64,000 bases of DNA from Cichorium intybus (taxonomy: Eukaryota > Streptophyta > Magnoliopsida > Asterales > Asteraceae). A program made the position numbers and the translations under genes. Location: contig CM042017.1 in assembly GCA_023525715.1 (NCBI GenBank), positions 78,685,169 to 78,749,168 of the forward strand, given 5' to 3'. The notes under the pieces were generated by a model. That model worked only from the letters and a program-made list of their open reading frames with translations, made no database searches and was not told the origin of the DNA. Position 1 is the first letter of the stretch. Every line of letters starts with the position of its first letter. This document shows positions 46,937-58,137 of this stretch, one piece after another.

Positions 46937-48186
46937 TTTACTAGTATTAATATTAAATCACACATTAAATTGAATGTCTCATACTATGAAATAAAATATC
47001 ATTAATACAAATATTATCCATTATCACAATTTCATCAAATACAAAATAATAAACTAATCTTATAGAATGTTATAACAAACAAACCATTAAAAGTACATTG
47101 CTATTTCTTTAAACTCCCTAATTCACCTAGGCCTGCAGACTACAAATCAATAAACATTTCAGTTGACACCCCTCATATCGCCTGCAGACTGCAAGTTCTA
47201 AACAAATGTGATGACACCTGCAACAAAAAGGCAGTTTAGTTTTAGTGAAACACTTTTTATAAGGACAAATTAAAAGTACATTAACATCTTGTGTTATAAA
47301 AAGGCAGTTTAGTTTTAGTGCTTAATTTACTTACCCCAAAAACAATAGCAACTATGCCAATTCCAGGTTGCACCACCAAGCTTTTGGATTTTGCTCTAGA
47401 TAAATACAAGAACTGTAGGTTGTATTGTCCCAAAGAGGCAGAAAGAAAGACAATGGTGAATTGATTCATCTCTAGCCGTGTCCGCCTGGATATATAAATC
47501 AAGAAATCAACAGCTAAAAACAAGTTGATTATGTGAAAAAAAAATAGGGGAAACAAAGATTATACGGGAGCTCTTAACTGTAAAACGTTCCACATGGAAG
47601 AAAAGATTCTACTGATAACAACAATTAGACCTCCAAATACCCAATCTGATGGTTGTGAGGGTATCACAATTGTCTTACCTGTAAAACGTTCCACAATAAG
47701 TTTCTAAAGTTAAATGAGGGTATCACAACTGTCTCATAAGTGGTCAGCAATGAAGGAGACTGAACCAGATGCATCATATATGCAAGCAGATCTTGATAGT
47801 CAATGAATATGACTAACAAATATGTTAACATCTTTTAGTCATTGGATCTTTCTAGTGACAAACTCCACTGAAAGATGCCTCAAGAGTTGGTACAACTGAA
47901 TTTATGTGTTCTTAAATGTCTCTTACAACAAAATCAGTGGACCTATATGTGTTCTTAAATGTTGAGATTGCAAAGGGACAAACCTACCTCCATGAATAGT
48001 GTTCTTAAATGTTGAGATTGCAAAGGGACAAACCTACCTCCATGAATAATGCAGCAACCAAATCATCCATTGTGACATAAAGTTTCAGCATATACTGATG
48101 AGTACCTCAATGCCAAGATCTCTAAAACTAGACTGTCAAAGCTTTTGTTGATTAACCAAAGTCAAACAAACACTGGTATAAGAGGA

Positions 48187-48604
48187 ACCAAAGCTTACAT
48201 TGCTCTTGAATAGTTTAGGAACACGCCTGTGCATTCCCTCTGTAAAATAGATAGAATAAGAATCATTTCGTAGTGAAGCTTGAAATCAATAAGGAAACAA
48301 GGATACCTAACACCAGCATGACCAACGATTCCAATGGCCATTCCCGCAGAAATACCAGCAACACCACAAGCCAAACCAGAGGAAAGATAGTGTACCCATC
48401 AAACAGTTGATACAATTTTGCTTTAGGGTTAATCCTGGTACTGATGATAATGGAAATGATCAACCTGTAGATACCAAGCACACTAGCCTTAACCATCAAA
48501 ACAAACCAATTCATCAATAGTTCAGGCCACATGACACCCATCCACGCCATACCAACACCACTCTTAGCTGCTCCATATGTCGCACCCATACGTGTACAAA
48601 TCAA
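48187..48604 (-). pseudogene. VHA-c-like: V-type H+-ATPase 16 kDa proteolipid (subunit c) fragment captured by CACTA
   Basis: Minus-strand reading from 48604 gives MGATYGAAKSGVG, MGVMWPEL, VLGIYRLIISIIISTRINPK and LFDGY, clearly the plant vacuolar ATPase membrane subunit c (first two helices onward). Around 48410 the frame shifts by one base; the continuation reads LSSGLACGVAGISAGMAIG then GIVGHAGVR and ends at a GTTAG/GTATCC splice donor near 48308. After an intron-like stretch and a TTTACAG acceptor, GNAQ begins the next exon before a stop. Retained introns show that genomic DNA, not mRNA, was captured. Several conserved residues are changed, and the lipid-binding Glu helix is absent. Confidence 0.88.
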
Positions 48605-49397
48605 TCACTCGAATACTTAATTTTGATTTCTACAGATCTACCGTCTCAAAATCGTCAATCGTTGAACGATTTCAAACATCGATTGAACCAGGAACGACTC
48701 GTGATTTCAGGAACGACTCGTGATTCAGGCACGAGATTCGATCCAAGAATGACTGCAGACACCGACTTCTTCAATCACGAGTTGCTTAAATCACGACTTG
48801 CTTAAATCGCAAACGTCCCAATAGTTTAGAAACCGGAAATCTAACCTTCAACCTCCGATCTCTGATGTAAGAGGTGCCTCAAATCTGAAAGAACGATGAG
48901 AGTCCTCAATTGTATGCGATAATGATAAGAAACCCTAGATTTATGTCTATGCGTTCACAGTTCAAGCGGAAACGACAAAGAGCATTTCGAAATAAAAGAC
49001 GACACAATTATTTTCGGATGACATACACATTTAATAAAGTAACCTCCGTGTTTTTATTTTTTTTCCAATTATGACACTAAAATACAACATACATTTTCGT
49101 ACGTCATTTAAATCGTAAAAAATGACACATATTTACGACATACAATTTTGTATGTCGTAAATCCATTATATTTTAAAAAAGATGACATTTTTTATGACAT
49201 ACGTTTTTGTATGTCATAAAATTAGTGTGTGTCATAGTTCGTATGTCATTAAAAGCCTTTTTTCTAGTAGTGCTAAACTTCAAAACTGCATGAGCCGGAA
49301 ATCCAATCCAAATGTGCTCCTATGCGCCAAAGTCCCGTACCTTACTCATTCCCTACACACAAACCAAAATGTGACTATCACATTATGCATCAAGGAA

Positions 49398-50237
49398 TTA
49401 TGGAACAGGAGTTTTGAGGTTTTTAGATATACCTGAGCTTTTAAAAGATTTTGACCTTGGAGCGTCATCCAATCTTTCCGCGATTGTATCCGATTTTGTG
49501 GATTCCCAGCTTAAGACATATCCAGACGATCTAGATCGTTTCTTGCTGCGTCTTTCCACTGGATTTAATCCAGAAGTAGCTGAACCATTGGAGCTATGCC
49601 TGTCCAAGAGTGACTCGTATAAAGTCAACAGTGGACGCATTTCCATCAAGGTCTTTTTCTGGTCTTCCTTTCTATACGTCTGAATGAACAGATCGTACTT
49701 ACTAGTCAGTGAAGCGAGTAGAGTGTTAACACTCGACTCCTGACTCATGGAATAACCAAGTTTGTACAATTCGCCTATGTACGCTTCAATCTGAAGAACA
49801 TGTAAATCGATGCTACTTCCTTCTTTTAACTTACACTCTGCAAGTCTTTTGAAGATCCTAGCTCGTTCCTCTTCAACCGGTTTTTGGAACCTTTCCTCAA
49901 CCGATTGCATTAACTCATATGGCCCCAAGGATTCAAAATCCTTGCGGAACTCGGGGTCAATGGTCAATAGCATGAGGTCACGAATCTCTTCGGATTCATC
50001 AACTATTAAGTCGTGCTTATCATAAAGGCTATTTATGATGACTTGTTTTTGTGGAACCGGGATCGGATACTCGGTGAGATGAAGCTTGCTCGCAATGACG
50101 AGAACCATTCTCCAGTTGCGAAGCCATTCTTTACAGTTAAGGCCAGTCAGCCTTTCCATATTTAGCAGGTGCTTTCTGATGCTCTCAGAAATGGGTGAAG
50201 GAGGAGAGGGAGGAGAATAGACACTTGGTTCAGACAT
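49398..50237 (-). CDS. gag: copia-type Gag protein (279 aa), intact
   Basis: The ATG at 50237 opens an uninterrupted frame of 279 codons. Residues about 20-200 have the copia gag (UBN2/Retrotran_gag_2) pattern: LNCKEWLRNWRMVL near the start, then PEFRKDFE, a YELMQSVEERFQ segment, ARIFKRLAECKLKEG, a LGYSMSQESSVNTLLASLTSKYD-type segment with key residues L, P/Q, L, L and Y, and a final basic region (ERRSKKRSRSSG). It has no CCHC knuckle, and ends with KNLKTPVP, which may mark an abrupt cut of a longer polyprotein. No enzymatic domain follows. It would form capsid-like particles if expressed. Nearest promoter is the 5' LTR at 51473-52245. Confidence 0.88.
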   Translation of the reverse strand: MSEPSVYSPPSPPSPISESIRKHLLNMERLTGLNCKEWLRNWRMVLVIASKLHLTEYPIPVPQKQVIINSLYDKHDLIVDESEEIRDLMLLTIDPEFRKDFESLGPYELMQSVEERFQKPVEEERARIFKRLAECKLKEGSSIDLHVLQIEAYIGELYKLGYSMSQESSVNTLLASLTSKYDLFIQTYRKEDQKKTLMEMRPLLTLYESLLDRHSSNGSATSGLNPVERRSKKRSRSSGYVLSWESTKSDTIAERLDDAPRSKSFKSSGISKNLKTPVP

Positions 50238-51472
50238 CTACAATAAACAGAATTTTATTAGTTTAATTAATCCTTTTAAATAATTACCCAATATATTATT
50301 TATTAAGGCTAGGACCCAAAATACCCCAACTATGGTGTGAAGAGGGATGTCGTAATCACAACATGATGGTCATTAAGGTAGATAATACACTTATCAATTT
50401 CATCTTATGAAATTCCTAGATCTGTTGAGACACATTGAACTGTTCAATGGCATGTTTAGTCTCGGATGTGCCCCACTGTTTGTGATTGGAATGCCGAGGA
50501 TCACAAACCGGGTGTGAATAACCATACAAATTAGCTTGGTACTCTCGAAGTCAATTGTCATCTCTAATTAACGTGCCGGTTAACCACACACGCTCCGTTA
50601 ATAATGACAAAATCGAGAAACTCATTGCAAGTCTTTGTGGACCCCAGTTGGCGTGCCGGTAAACCACACACGCTCCGCCAACGTTCCACAAAGTGCAATG
50701 TGCAATTCCATGGATTAGCACCAATTCACATTTTTTTAATCCTAAAGTAACTAGATTGGGTTTTTGTTCAAGGTTCTAGTACTTTCAATTATAACATTAT
50801 ACTTTTAAGAGGCTTAGTGGTTCTATCAAACCCGTTCGGCTAACGACACTCGACTGACCAGGAGAGCGGTGGGTAAGAGTGGATACCCATTAGACTAACA
50901 TTTTATAGTCAGTCGCCTTATACCCTCTTTATAGGACAGTTTTGTGAATGAGGCCTACTTGCGGTAAGACTAACCAATTTTCTTATATATAAATAATTAA
51001 CTTTTAATCATAAATATATAAGATATATTTTAATCTCATTAAAATATTTTAGATTTAATTTTCTAAGAATTTTCGTGAATTTATATATATTTTTCGAAAA
51101 TTTCAATTAAATATTTAAGCTGATTTAATTTATCTTTTAATTAACAATTAATTAATTAAATCTAATAAGGGAATCACAAAAATTAATCAAATTAATTTCC
51201 TAACCCTTATCCCTAGATCACGAAATCAGCATGCAAAGATAAGGGGATCCAGTTATTTAATTATCCAATAATTACCATAAATAACACCCTACTTATAAAA
51301 AGGCAAGCAAATCAAGGGGATCCAAGGGGGTGGCGGCTAGGGTTAGGAAACCCTAGCCATGATTTCGACCAAGGCCTCTTCCAAGAGGTGTTTTTCGCAA
51401 AAACACTCAAGGAAAAAACAGTTTAAGCAATTTATATCAACACAAGAAAACAAGCCTAAGCTCTGATACCAC
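50238..51472 (-). other. Leader of the copia element with primer site and two stem-loop motifs
   Basis: The primer site is minus-strand TGGTATCAGAGC (51471-51460). Two copies of the 24-bp motif lie at 50573-50596 and 50653-50676, each between pairing arms (ATTAAC/GTTAAT with TTGTCA/TGACAA; GTTGGC/GCCAAC with CTTTGTGGA/TCCACAAAG). A packaging signal would be expected in this position, but that is inference. Confidence 0.7.
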
Positions 51473-52245
51473 TGAAGGGTTTTCTAGCAAACAATGAACA
51501 CAAATAAATCTTATGGTTCACATGCAACCCTAGAAAGATCTATGTTTTCTTCTATGAAGATAATAAACTAAAACCTAAAGGCCAACAATTATTTCTAAAG
51601 TTTAAATCAGAAGAACCAACCTTTGAATCTTGTTCTTGAAGCTAGCAGCAAAAGTATCCTGCCTCAAATACAAGTCACACCCAAAGCAATGGAGAAGACA
51701 ATACAGCAGAGTTTATCTGGTGAAAGTGGCGCAGGTTTTAGGGTGGCCAGGTGCCTCCTTTTATAGCCTCCAAAGGTTACAGCTGAAACCCTAAGGAGCC
51801 TCCAAATGGGCAAGCCTGTTAACCATTTGGACAAGGCTTTCCTTAACCCTAATTAGGGTTTCGAAATATGAGTGTATCCACTCATAATTTCGCCAACTTA
51901 AGCCCCTGGCTACTGGCTTGCCAGTTATTCAACTATTGAATAAATACAAACCAGTCCCTGCACTTTTAATTAATTAATTTAATCACTGAATTAAATCCAA
52001 TTAATTCTAGATTAAATCTTAATTAATTATTATAGTTTCTAATTAATATATTAACACTTAAATATATTAATAAACCATTTAATTAATTCTATTGATTTAT
52101 TACACAATTAATAAATCAACCTTTAACTCTACTGAACTCTATCCTGACCTCCAGCTATGAGGGCAACCCAAATGGACTTTGCTTCAATTAACAAGATATA
52201 TATAAATATAAATATAAAGTCATGGTTTAGACACCTAATCCAACA
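51473..52245 (-). repeat. 5' LTR of the copia element (773 bp)
   Basis: Same length as 42161-42933. Main difference is in a TATAAA-type short repeat near 52194-52214. It joins further element interior at 52246 instead of flanking DNA. Confidence 0.9.
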
Positions 52246-52501
52246 GTCTCCCACTTGGATAAGTCTATGACTTTAATTTATCTTCTGATTAATAAACAAC
52301 CTGCAGCTTCCTAGAAACTGCTGCCGAACTCTGACCCAGTCAGTTCTGTCCATAGATAAGTGATCATATGATCCTTCGTCCAACAAGATATTTCCAGACA
52401 CGAGACATGGATTGAAATCAATCTTTGTCCGATACTCTGTTTCCCAATTTCTGATTCTGCTTATGACTTTCGGACTTCTAATTAAACACATCAATTTAGT
52501 C
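52246..52501 (-). repeat. Extra 256 bp of copia interior beyond the 5' LTR
   Basis: Sequence 52246-52501 repeats 42934-43189 (polypurine tract plus the 73-codon ORF). In a normal insertion flanking DNA would begin at 52246. After 52501 a further piece, TGATACTCTGTTTCCCGAT, repeats an internal segment (compare 52430 and 43118) before LARD sequence resumes. Confidence 0.85.
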
Positions 52502-53313
52502 TGATACTCTGTTTCCCGATCTTGGATGCATCTAGAGAAGGGAAGCTTAATCGGGGATGTCGAGAGTCAAGTAGCTGCAATTCCCTGAATTAGGAATGAT
52601 GATTAAGAATTTTAAAGGCAATGATTGATGCAAGGGTCATGGATAGTGACTTGAACTGCTGATATACGTGCAATGAAACGAAATAAGTGACTCACTAATC
52701 ATTTATAGTAGCATTAATGCGGTAATGCAAGAAACGTGATGACCCATTTGGAATGGTCAAAGAAAATTTGGAACTTAGTAAAGTTCAAAGACTAAATGAG
52801 TGAATGATGAAAGCATAGAAACAATAAGTGTACTAGGGTGATATAATATTATGTCATGACTGATCTAATAGTCAAAGTTACTCATGATAAAGGAATTCAA
52901 TACAGAGATAGACTCTTGGAGTCAAAGTCTGATGACAGACGACTGAGTAAGAATGACAAAGTAGAATGCTACTTTAGGTGCAAGAGATAAGGAGGAAACG
53001 AATGGAATGCAAGTTGACTCTTGGGAAAAGTCAAACTTGTTATGACATGTGAAGCAAGATTTTGTCAAGATTTCTATTTGAAGGAGATCTTAGCGATAAT
53101 GAGTTAAGTGAAGTAAGCACGAGAATTAGAACTAAAGGATATGAAAGGGATGAATACGTTAAGAACTTCAAAAAGCAATGAGGTCTAGAAATCAGACCCT
53201 TGATAGGGATTTAGTGAGAAGTTCTAACCTATGATTGGATTATGCAGTTGTAATTTAAGCCATTATCACATTAGTGATTCCGAGGACGGAATCCGTTTTG
53301 AGGGGTAGATAAT
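52502..53313 (+). other. LARD internal region, right part, with hairpin and polypurine tract
   Basis: Non-coding. Near its end GATTCCGAGGACGGAATC (53276-53293) is followed by TTTTGAGGGGTAGATAAT, the polypurine tract, and the LTR at 53314. Confidence 0.75.
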
Positions 53314-56300
53314 TGTGACAACCAAAAATATATTTAAGCGTATAAAATATAATTTGACGCTTAAACGTTTTATGGATGGACAAAAAGGTCAAATAAGGTG
53401 AAACTATGTAAATGTATGGGTTAAGACATTTTATTAAGTCAATATGATATGTTACTTCATTTAGAAATGTGGTTTTAACGACCCAAGAGCTAAAACAAGA
53501 ATAAATGACCGAAAGTGAAATTTTTATTGTCAAATCTTTAGAAATTGATGTATCAAAATCTAAAAGGTATTGAGAAAAAGTCATCAAGATGACTTTGGTA
53601 ATATTTGAGATAATAAAAATATAGGAAAACGATTCGGGTCATTTGGAGCTATAACGAAGAAGTTATGATGGATTTAAAATGGCTCAAAAGTGACAAAAAT
53701 GACCAAAGGGTCATTTTCAAGGGTTAATATCAGAAAACCTGTTAAGAATCAAACTTAAGTCAGTAGAGGAATGTTGTAAAGCTCGTTTCCACCTTTCCGA
53801 AGGTATAAAGTTTGTAAAATTTAGATGTCATATGAACAAGTTATGGCTAGGTAAAGATTATGAAAAATAAGCAGCAAAGTGCTGAAATAGTTTCTAAGGC
53901 ATAGACCTATGGGTATTCTTGGAATTTTCCTAATCTGACCCAAATAACAATCAGAACCCGGTTTTGGTAGTACCGTGTACGCGTTCTCATCAGAAAGACG
54001 TCATTTCTCTATCTCGATAAACACAATACGCAACCACTAGATCCCAAAATCAGAAATCGAGAGAAAGGGAGGAACGAAATCAGAATTCCTTTGTTGTGTG
54101 GGTGGAACTCGCGATCTAGAGAGAGGGGAAAACGGGATTCAGCAAAACATCCTCAAAACAACATGCACACACGCATCAGATTCATATGTGTGCGCGTAAA
54201 GATCGAATCAAAGAGAGAGTTAGGGGTTGCGACTCAAGAGAGACGACAGGAACAGATGGTTTTGGTCCTTGTAGCCACGATTCCAGCGAGAATGAGAGAC
54301 AAATCGAAGAAAATGAATAAGAGCAACAGCAGCAGGTGCTGCTGGAACGAGAAGGCGATGGTAGAACCGCCGGTCGGCGGCGATTACCGGCCCTGATGGC
54401 GGCATAAGGGCGTCGGTGACTGGAGGTGACTTAGTCCGATTTGGTGCATAAATGAACTTAATTTCAGTTATTTTGGTCTGCTGTGATCAGAAATCAAAGG
54501 TAAAAAGAAAAGAAAACATAGATCTAAGTTGTTATTATCCATTGAAAGGTCAAAATGTGAATGCATGTCGAGTTTGACCACTGGTTTTGATGAGGATTTC
54601 TTACAGGTCTAATTTCCATGGATATGGTCAAGAATACCTTCTGATTTCAGACTCTTGATTCAGTTTTCAAGGCTTGTTGGAAGGTAAAAATCTGATTTTT
54701 AGCCCTAGTTTGTTAAATCCGAAATCTCTTCATGCATGTTGGAGGTGAAACTGGTTTATGGTTTCTAATACTTTATGGATTCAAGAAATACGTATGGTTT
54801 TAAGGTTTTGATTGTTTAGCTCGGTTGATTTTGTGTACATGTTTGATAATACCGTCAAGATTCAAGAAGACAAGAAATTATATATATTTGGGTTTGACTT
54901 GGAATTTGTCAAATGTATGTTAAAGATTTTGTTGGAGGGTTTTAAGTACATTGGTACTAAATTGGAACTTTCAAAGGAACAATAACATATGAATTGTTTG
55001 GTTGATAATTGGAAAAGTTTGATCCTTTACACAAGTTATGGAATTTTTGTAAATGGTTGATATATCATTTTGAAATTCTTAATGGTTGTTGAAATTGGAA
55101 TGGAATAAAGGATTCCCACACTTAATGAACAACATAATTAAAATAAACTAGTATGGATCAAAGAACTTGGTGCATTTTGGTAAGTAGGAATGGAATCGAG
55201 AATTCCATTCTTTATGGGACCATTTTAGTATGTGCAACTAATGTTCAAAAGAACACCAATTTTAGTCGGATTGACTCTTATGGAATGTTAGGAACACTTT
55301 GATGACAATTTGAAAGAAAATATGTAGGTTTTTGCCGGTTTCTATTTTAGGAAACTTTATTTGTTGAAATTTGTCAAAAGGGCATAAACGTGTGAAAAAG
55401 AAAGATGTTTTGACATCTAACCATTGAAGTGAACACGTAGAGATGTAAAAAGTAAAATGTTGTTAAAATAACTTTGTAGAAACCTAAAAATACCATTTTT
55501 AGTCAAAATGGGACAAAAGGGTAAAAGTGTCCAAATAGTTGTTATGTGATAGGAATCACACTTAGCCATTGGAATGGAACTTGATAAGGACTAGAACTAG
55601 TCAATAATTATTAGATAAATGTTATTTGTTTAGTTGTCTAATAAGTTCTCATCTTCTATTAAATTAATAGAGATTGATGGACGCTTGGAAGCAACGAAAG
55701 ACTAGAGCTATGTGGATTAGCGTAACTAGACGTACCTAGCTACTAAGGTGAGTACATGTGGCTTTTTCCCACTATGGGGTACATGGAAAAATTGTTAACA
55801 AATCTTTTATATGACTTATGAATATCAAATGATATGGAAATCGTTTTACGTATGTTACGATAATAAAAATTTTATATGATGATTTGAAAGAATGTTTTGG
55901 CATCAAGCCTACAATGATTACGAAATTATGTTTTGGCATTTAGCCTACTTTGTTACTGAAAGATTGTTTTGGCTTCAAGCCTACTATGCCTGTGAAAGAA
56001 TATTTTGGAAGTCAGTCTACTATGGCTAATGTTATGAATCTGTTTCAAAAGAACAATGATTATATGTACTAAATGATTTGATCCTTATATAAGTTTATGA
56101 AAGATTTAATCTGTTAATATCTATGTTATTGCACATGCATCTCATGGCATTATATGATATTTTATACAAAAGAAAAAGCAGTGTCTTTACGCATGCATAG
56201 AGTGTGAATGCATATGAGTTGAGTAAGGTCCGGGCGCGTCCCCGTAACGGGACAAGACTCTACTGGGATGGTACCTCCCGTCGCGAAGTAGAAGTCTTTC

Positions 56301-56909
56301 AGGCGTCAATATAGGATGATTTATTCTCCTATTTTGGCGAGCTTTGGTCTTTATAGACCTTTAGGCGCGGTATATAACCGCGAGCTTTTGTCACGAATGT
56401 GACATGGTCTTTTTGACCTAAGGCGCGGGTAGGAAAACCCGCGAGTTTTGCAATAGTGTGAGAATCATGCATTACATGTGTACCTATTATGTAAGATACA
56501 TATTGATTTGAATATATTGTTTAAGTTTCAAGATTTTATGAGCTGGTTTCGCAAAGAATTTTTGAAAGTAAATGTCATCTATATGAATTAGATCGTAAAG
56601 AAGTTTTGCAAAGTAAAGGTCATATTATATGAGTTATTTTGCAAAGGATTTTGAAAAGAAATATATCAAATATATGATATTGATTATAAACATTTTCAAT
56701 GATGTTTTGAGTCTAAAACCCATGTAGCTCACGAGACGTTTTCGTCTTATATATTTTATTTTATGCCATGTATCCCAAGTTTTAGACACGAGAGATAGAA
56801 GCAAGTAGATGACCCGAGGTGATTGAGATTTTAGATGGAGCGAACCTTGGCTGATATACTGGTTTGTAATCCTAACTTGCTTTCTATGGTTTAGTTTGGT
56901 ATGAAGTTG
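53314..56909 (+). repeat. LARD 3' LTR, interrupted copy (first 3596 bp)
   Basis: Matches 36507-40095 closely. At 56909 the Athila derivative C begins; the uninterrupted sequence at the same place is seen at 40091-40100 (AGTTGTAACC). The predicted target duplication is therefore AGTTG; the left copy is 56905-56909 and the right copy lies outside the window. Confidence 0.92.
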
Positions 56910-58018
56910 TGACAACGCCTAGTGATATCAAGTATTTTAGGCGTTGTTGAGCCCTGTTCTTGATAAAATTATATCAAATATGTCTGGGTATTCTCACTTT
57001 TCGTGCCAGGACTTGTTTGGAGAAAAAGAATGGAAACAGGGACTAAAAGCGTGCAAAAGGAAGAAGTTTGGAAAAGAATGAAAAATCAAGGAAACTCGTA
57101 CGCGCGCCGCGGATCTATGATACGCGCGACGCGGGCTTAAGGCGGTGGAACACATTCAAATACCGAAGAAACGGGAAAAGATTAGTACGCGCGCCGCGGA
57201 TTCTTCATCTGCGCGGCGCGGCTGCGGGAAAATTGCAACTATAAATAGAGGCATTTCCAGCCAAAAATCCTAGCAAAGACCGGGTGTAAAATCGACCTTG
57301 AAGCTCTTTGACTCTAGGATTTCGTTTCAGAAGACTCTCAATTGGTATTGGTTAGTTTTAGATTTTATTTGTAATTAAATAGTTGGATTTAAGCTTAGTT
57401 TTGTATCTTTGGGTGTGACAACCATTGATACCTAGCTTTGGCTTCTGTTTTTGGATCATTTGGTTACTGTTTTTCTGTTTGGATTCGGATTTGGTGAATG
57501 AAAAGCATTTGGTTACATTGAATCTTAGCTTTTCGGTGTTTTTATGCTTGTGTTTGGTTTTGATTGATTGGTTGTGTTTGGATATTGTTTGACCTTGTTG
57601 GGACTGTTTTCCTTTGTTGAAATCAGTAGCTAATTAGGTTAGTTTGTAAGCATTAAACCTTGGCTAGTAACTGTTCAGTAGAACTTTAGTTAGTGGCTAG
57701 TTTATGCTTTGCTTGGTTTTGCTAGTTTGGATGCCTTTGATTGCTTCTGATTCAGAGATGTACTTCTGATTTCAGAAAGTGACTAGGTTATTTGAGCATA
57801 GCTTAGCTTGGCTTGAGTGTGTTTGATCATTGCTTTTGTTTGCTAGTGATTAGGAAGATAGAAACCAGATCCTCCGACTGTAGCTGTGACACTATTAGTT
57901 GGTAATCTCTCATCTAGTCTAACCACGAAGCTCCTGTGGATCGACCCTGACTACCGCTATACTAGTGTGTGTTAGGTTTTCTCTTTATTTTTGACCGCAC
58001 GACGACCTAGGCGTGTCA
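56910..58018 (+). repeat. 5' LTR of Athila derivative C (1109 bp)
   Basis: Starts TGACAACGCCTAG, ends AGGCGTGTCA. CGCG repeats are at 57098-57225 and an intact CTATAAATAG TATA box at about 57238-57247. Confidence 0.92.
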
Positions 58019-58023
58019 AATTT

Positions 58024-58040
58024 TGGCGCCGTTGCCGGGG
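58024..58040 (+). promoter_or_regulatory. Primer-binding site, tRNA-Asp (derivative C)
   Basis: TGGCGCCGTTGCCGGGG is a perfect complement to the 3' end of plant tRNA-Asp (GTC). It starts five bases after the LTR. Confidence 0.92.
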
Positions 58041-58137
58041 AGCTGTGAGCTTAGATTAGGTGATCTGTAGGATTTAGTTTCTAATTTTTGATGTTTAATT
58101 TTAGTTCGCTGATTTTTGGTATGTGTGCATCCTTATA

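Larger units (their letters stand above)
46650..49272. mobile_element. Non-autonomous CACTA transposon carrying a gene fragment (2623 bp)
   Basis: Ends are CACTACTAGAAAAAAGG (left) and its inverted counterpart CCTTTTTTCTAGTAGTG (right), with a perfect 3 bp target duplication CTA (46647-46649 and 49273-49275). Subterminal repeats of the type ATGACACAC / TACGACATAC / TATGTCATAAA occur at both ends in both directions. No transposase (TnpD/TnpA) is present. The interior holds a fragment of a V-ATPase subunit c gene, a long TA repeat and a 50 bp tandem duplication (47949-48048). Confidence 0.93.
42161..52245 (-). mobile_element. Gag-only Ty1/copia element inside the LARD (non-autonomous)
   Basis: LTRs of 773 bp at 42161-42933 (3') and 51473-52245 (5') differ at about nine sites. 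On minus the order is 5' LTR, initiator tRNA-Met primer site (51471-51460), 1.2 kb leader, intact gag ORF (50237-49398), a 3.7 kb non-coding region, polypurine tract (CAAGTGGGAGAC, about 42945-42934) and 3' LTR. No protease, integrase, RT or RNase H is present. A CACTA element (46650-49272) is inserted about 125 bp past the gag stop. The right side is unusual: 256 bp of element interior continue beyond the 5' LTR. Confidence 0.88.
36507..56909 (+). mobile_element. LARD-like large LTR element, no coding capacity (interrupted)
   Basis: 5' LTR 36507-40359, tRNA-Met primer site at 40363, internal region 40360-42160 plus about 52502-53313, polypurine tract, and 3' LTR from 53314. The 3' LTR is cut at 56909 by an Athila derivative. 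With insertions removed the internal region is about 2.6 kb and has no gag or pol. Long LTRs with a non-coding interior fit a large retrotransposon derivative. The two LTRs are very similar (roughly 2% different by eye). The copy of hairpin GATTCCGAGGACGGAATC before the 3' LTR suggests its helper is a Tekay-like chromovirus. Confidence 0.88.

Noticed and set aside
46800..46940. TA-rich stretch as a replication origin or matrix attachment site
   Set aside because: A pure dinucleotide microsatellite explains it; no other supporting motif.
47281..47556. Minus-strand 91-codon frame in the CACTA element as another captured gene
   Set aside because: I could not match it to any family; hydrophobic low-complexity text may be chance.
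52273..52494. 73-codon ORF (also 42961-43182) as a conserved small protein
   Set aside because: Duplicate arises from the repeated 1029 bp segment; no independent evidence of coding.
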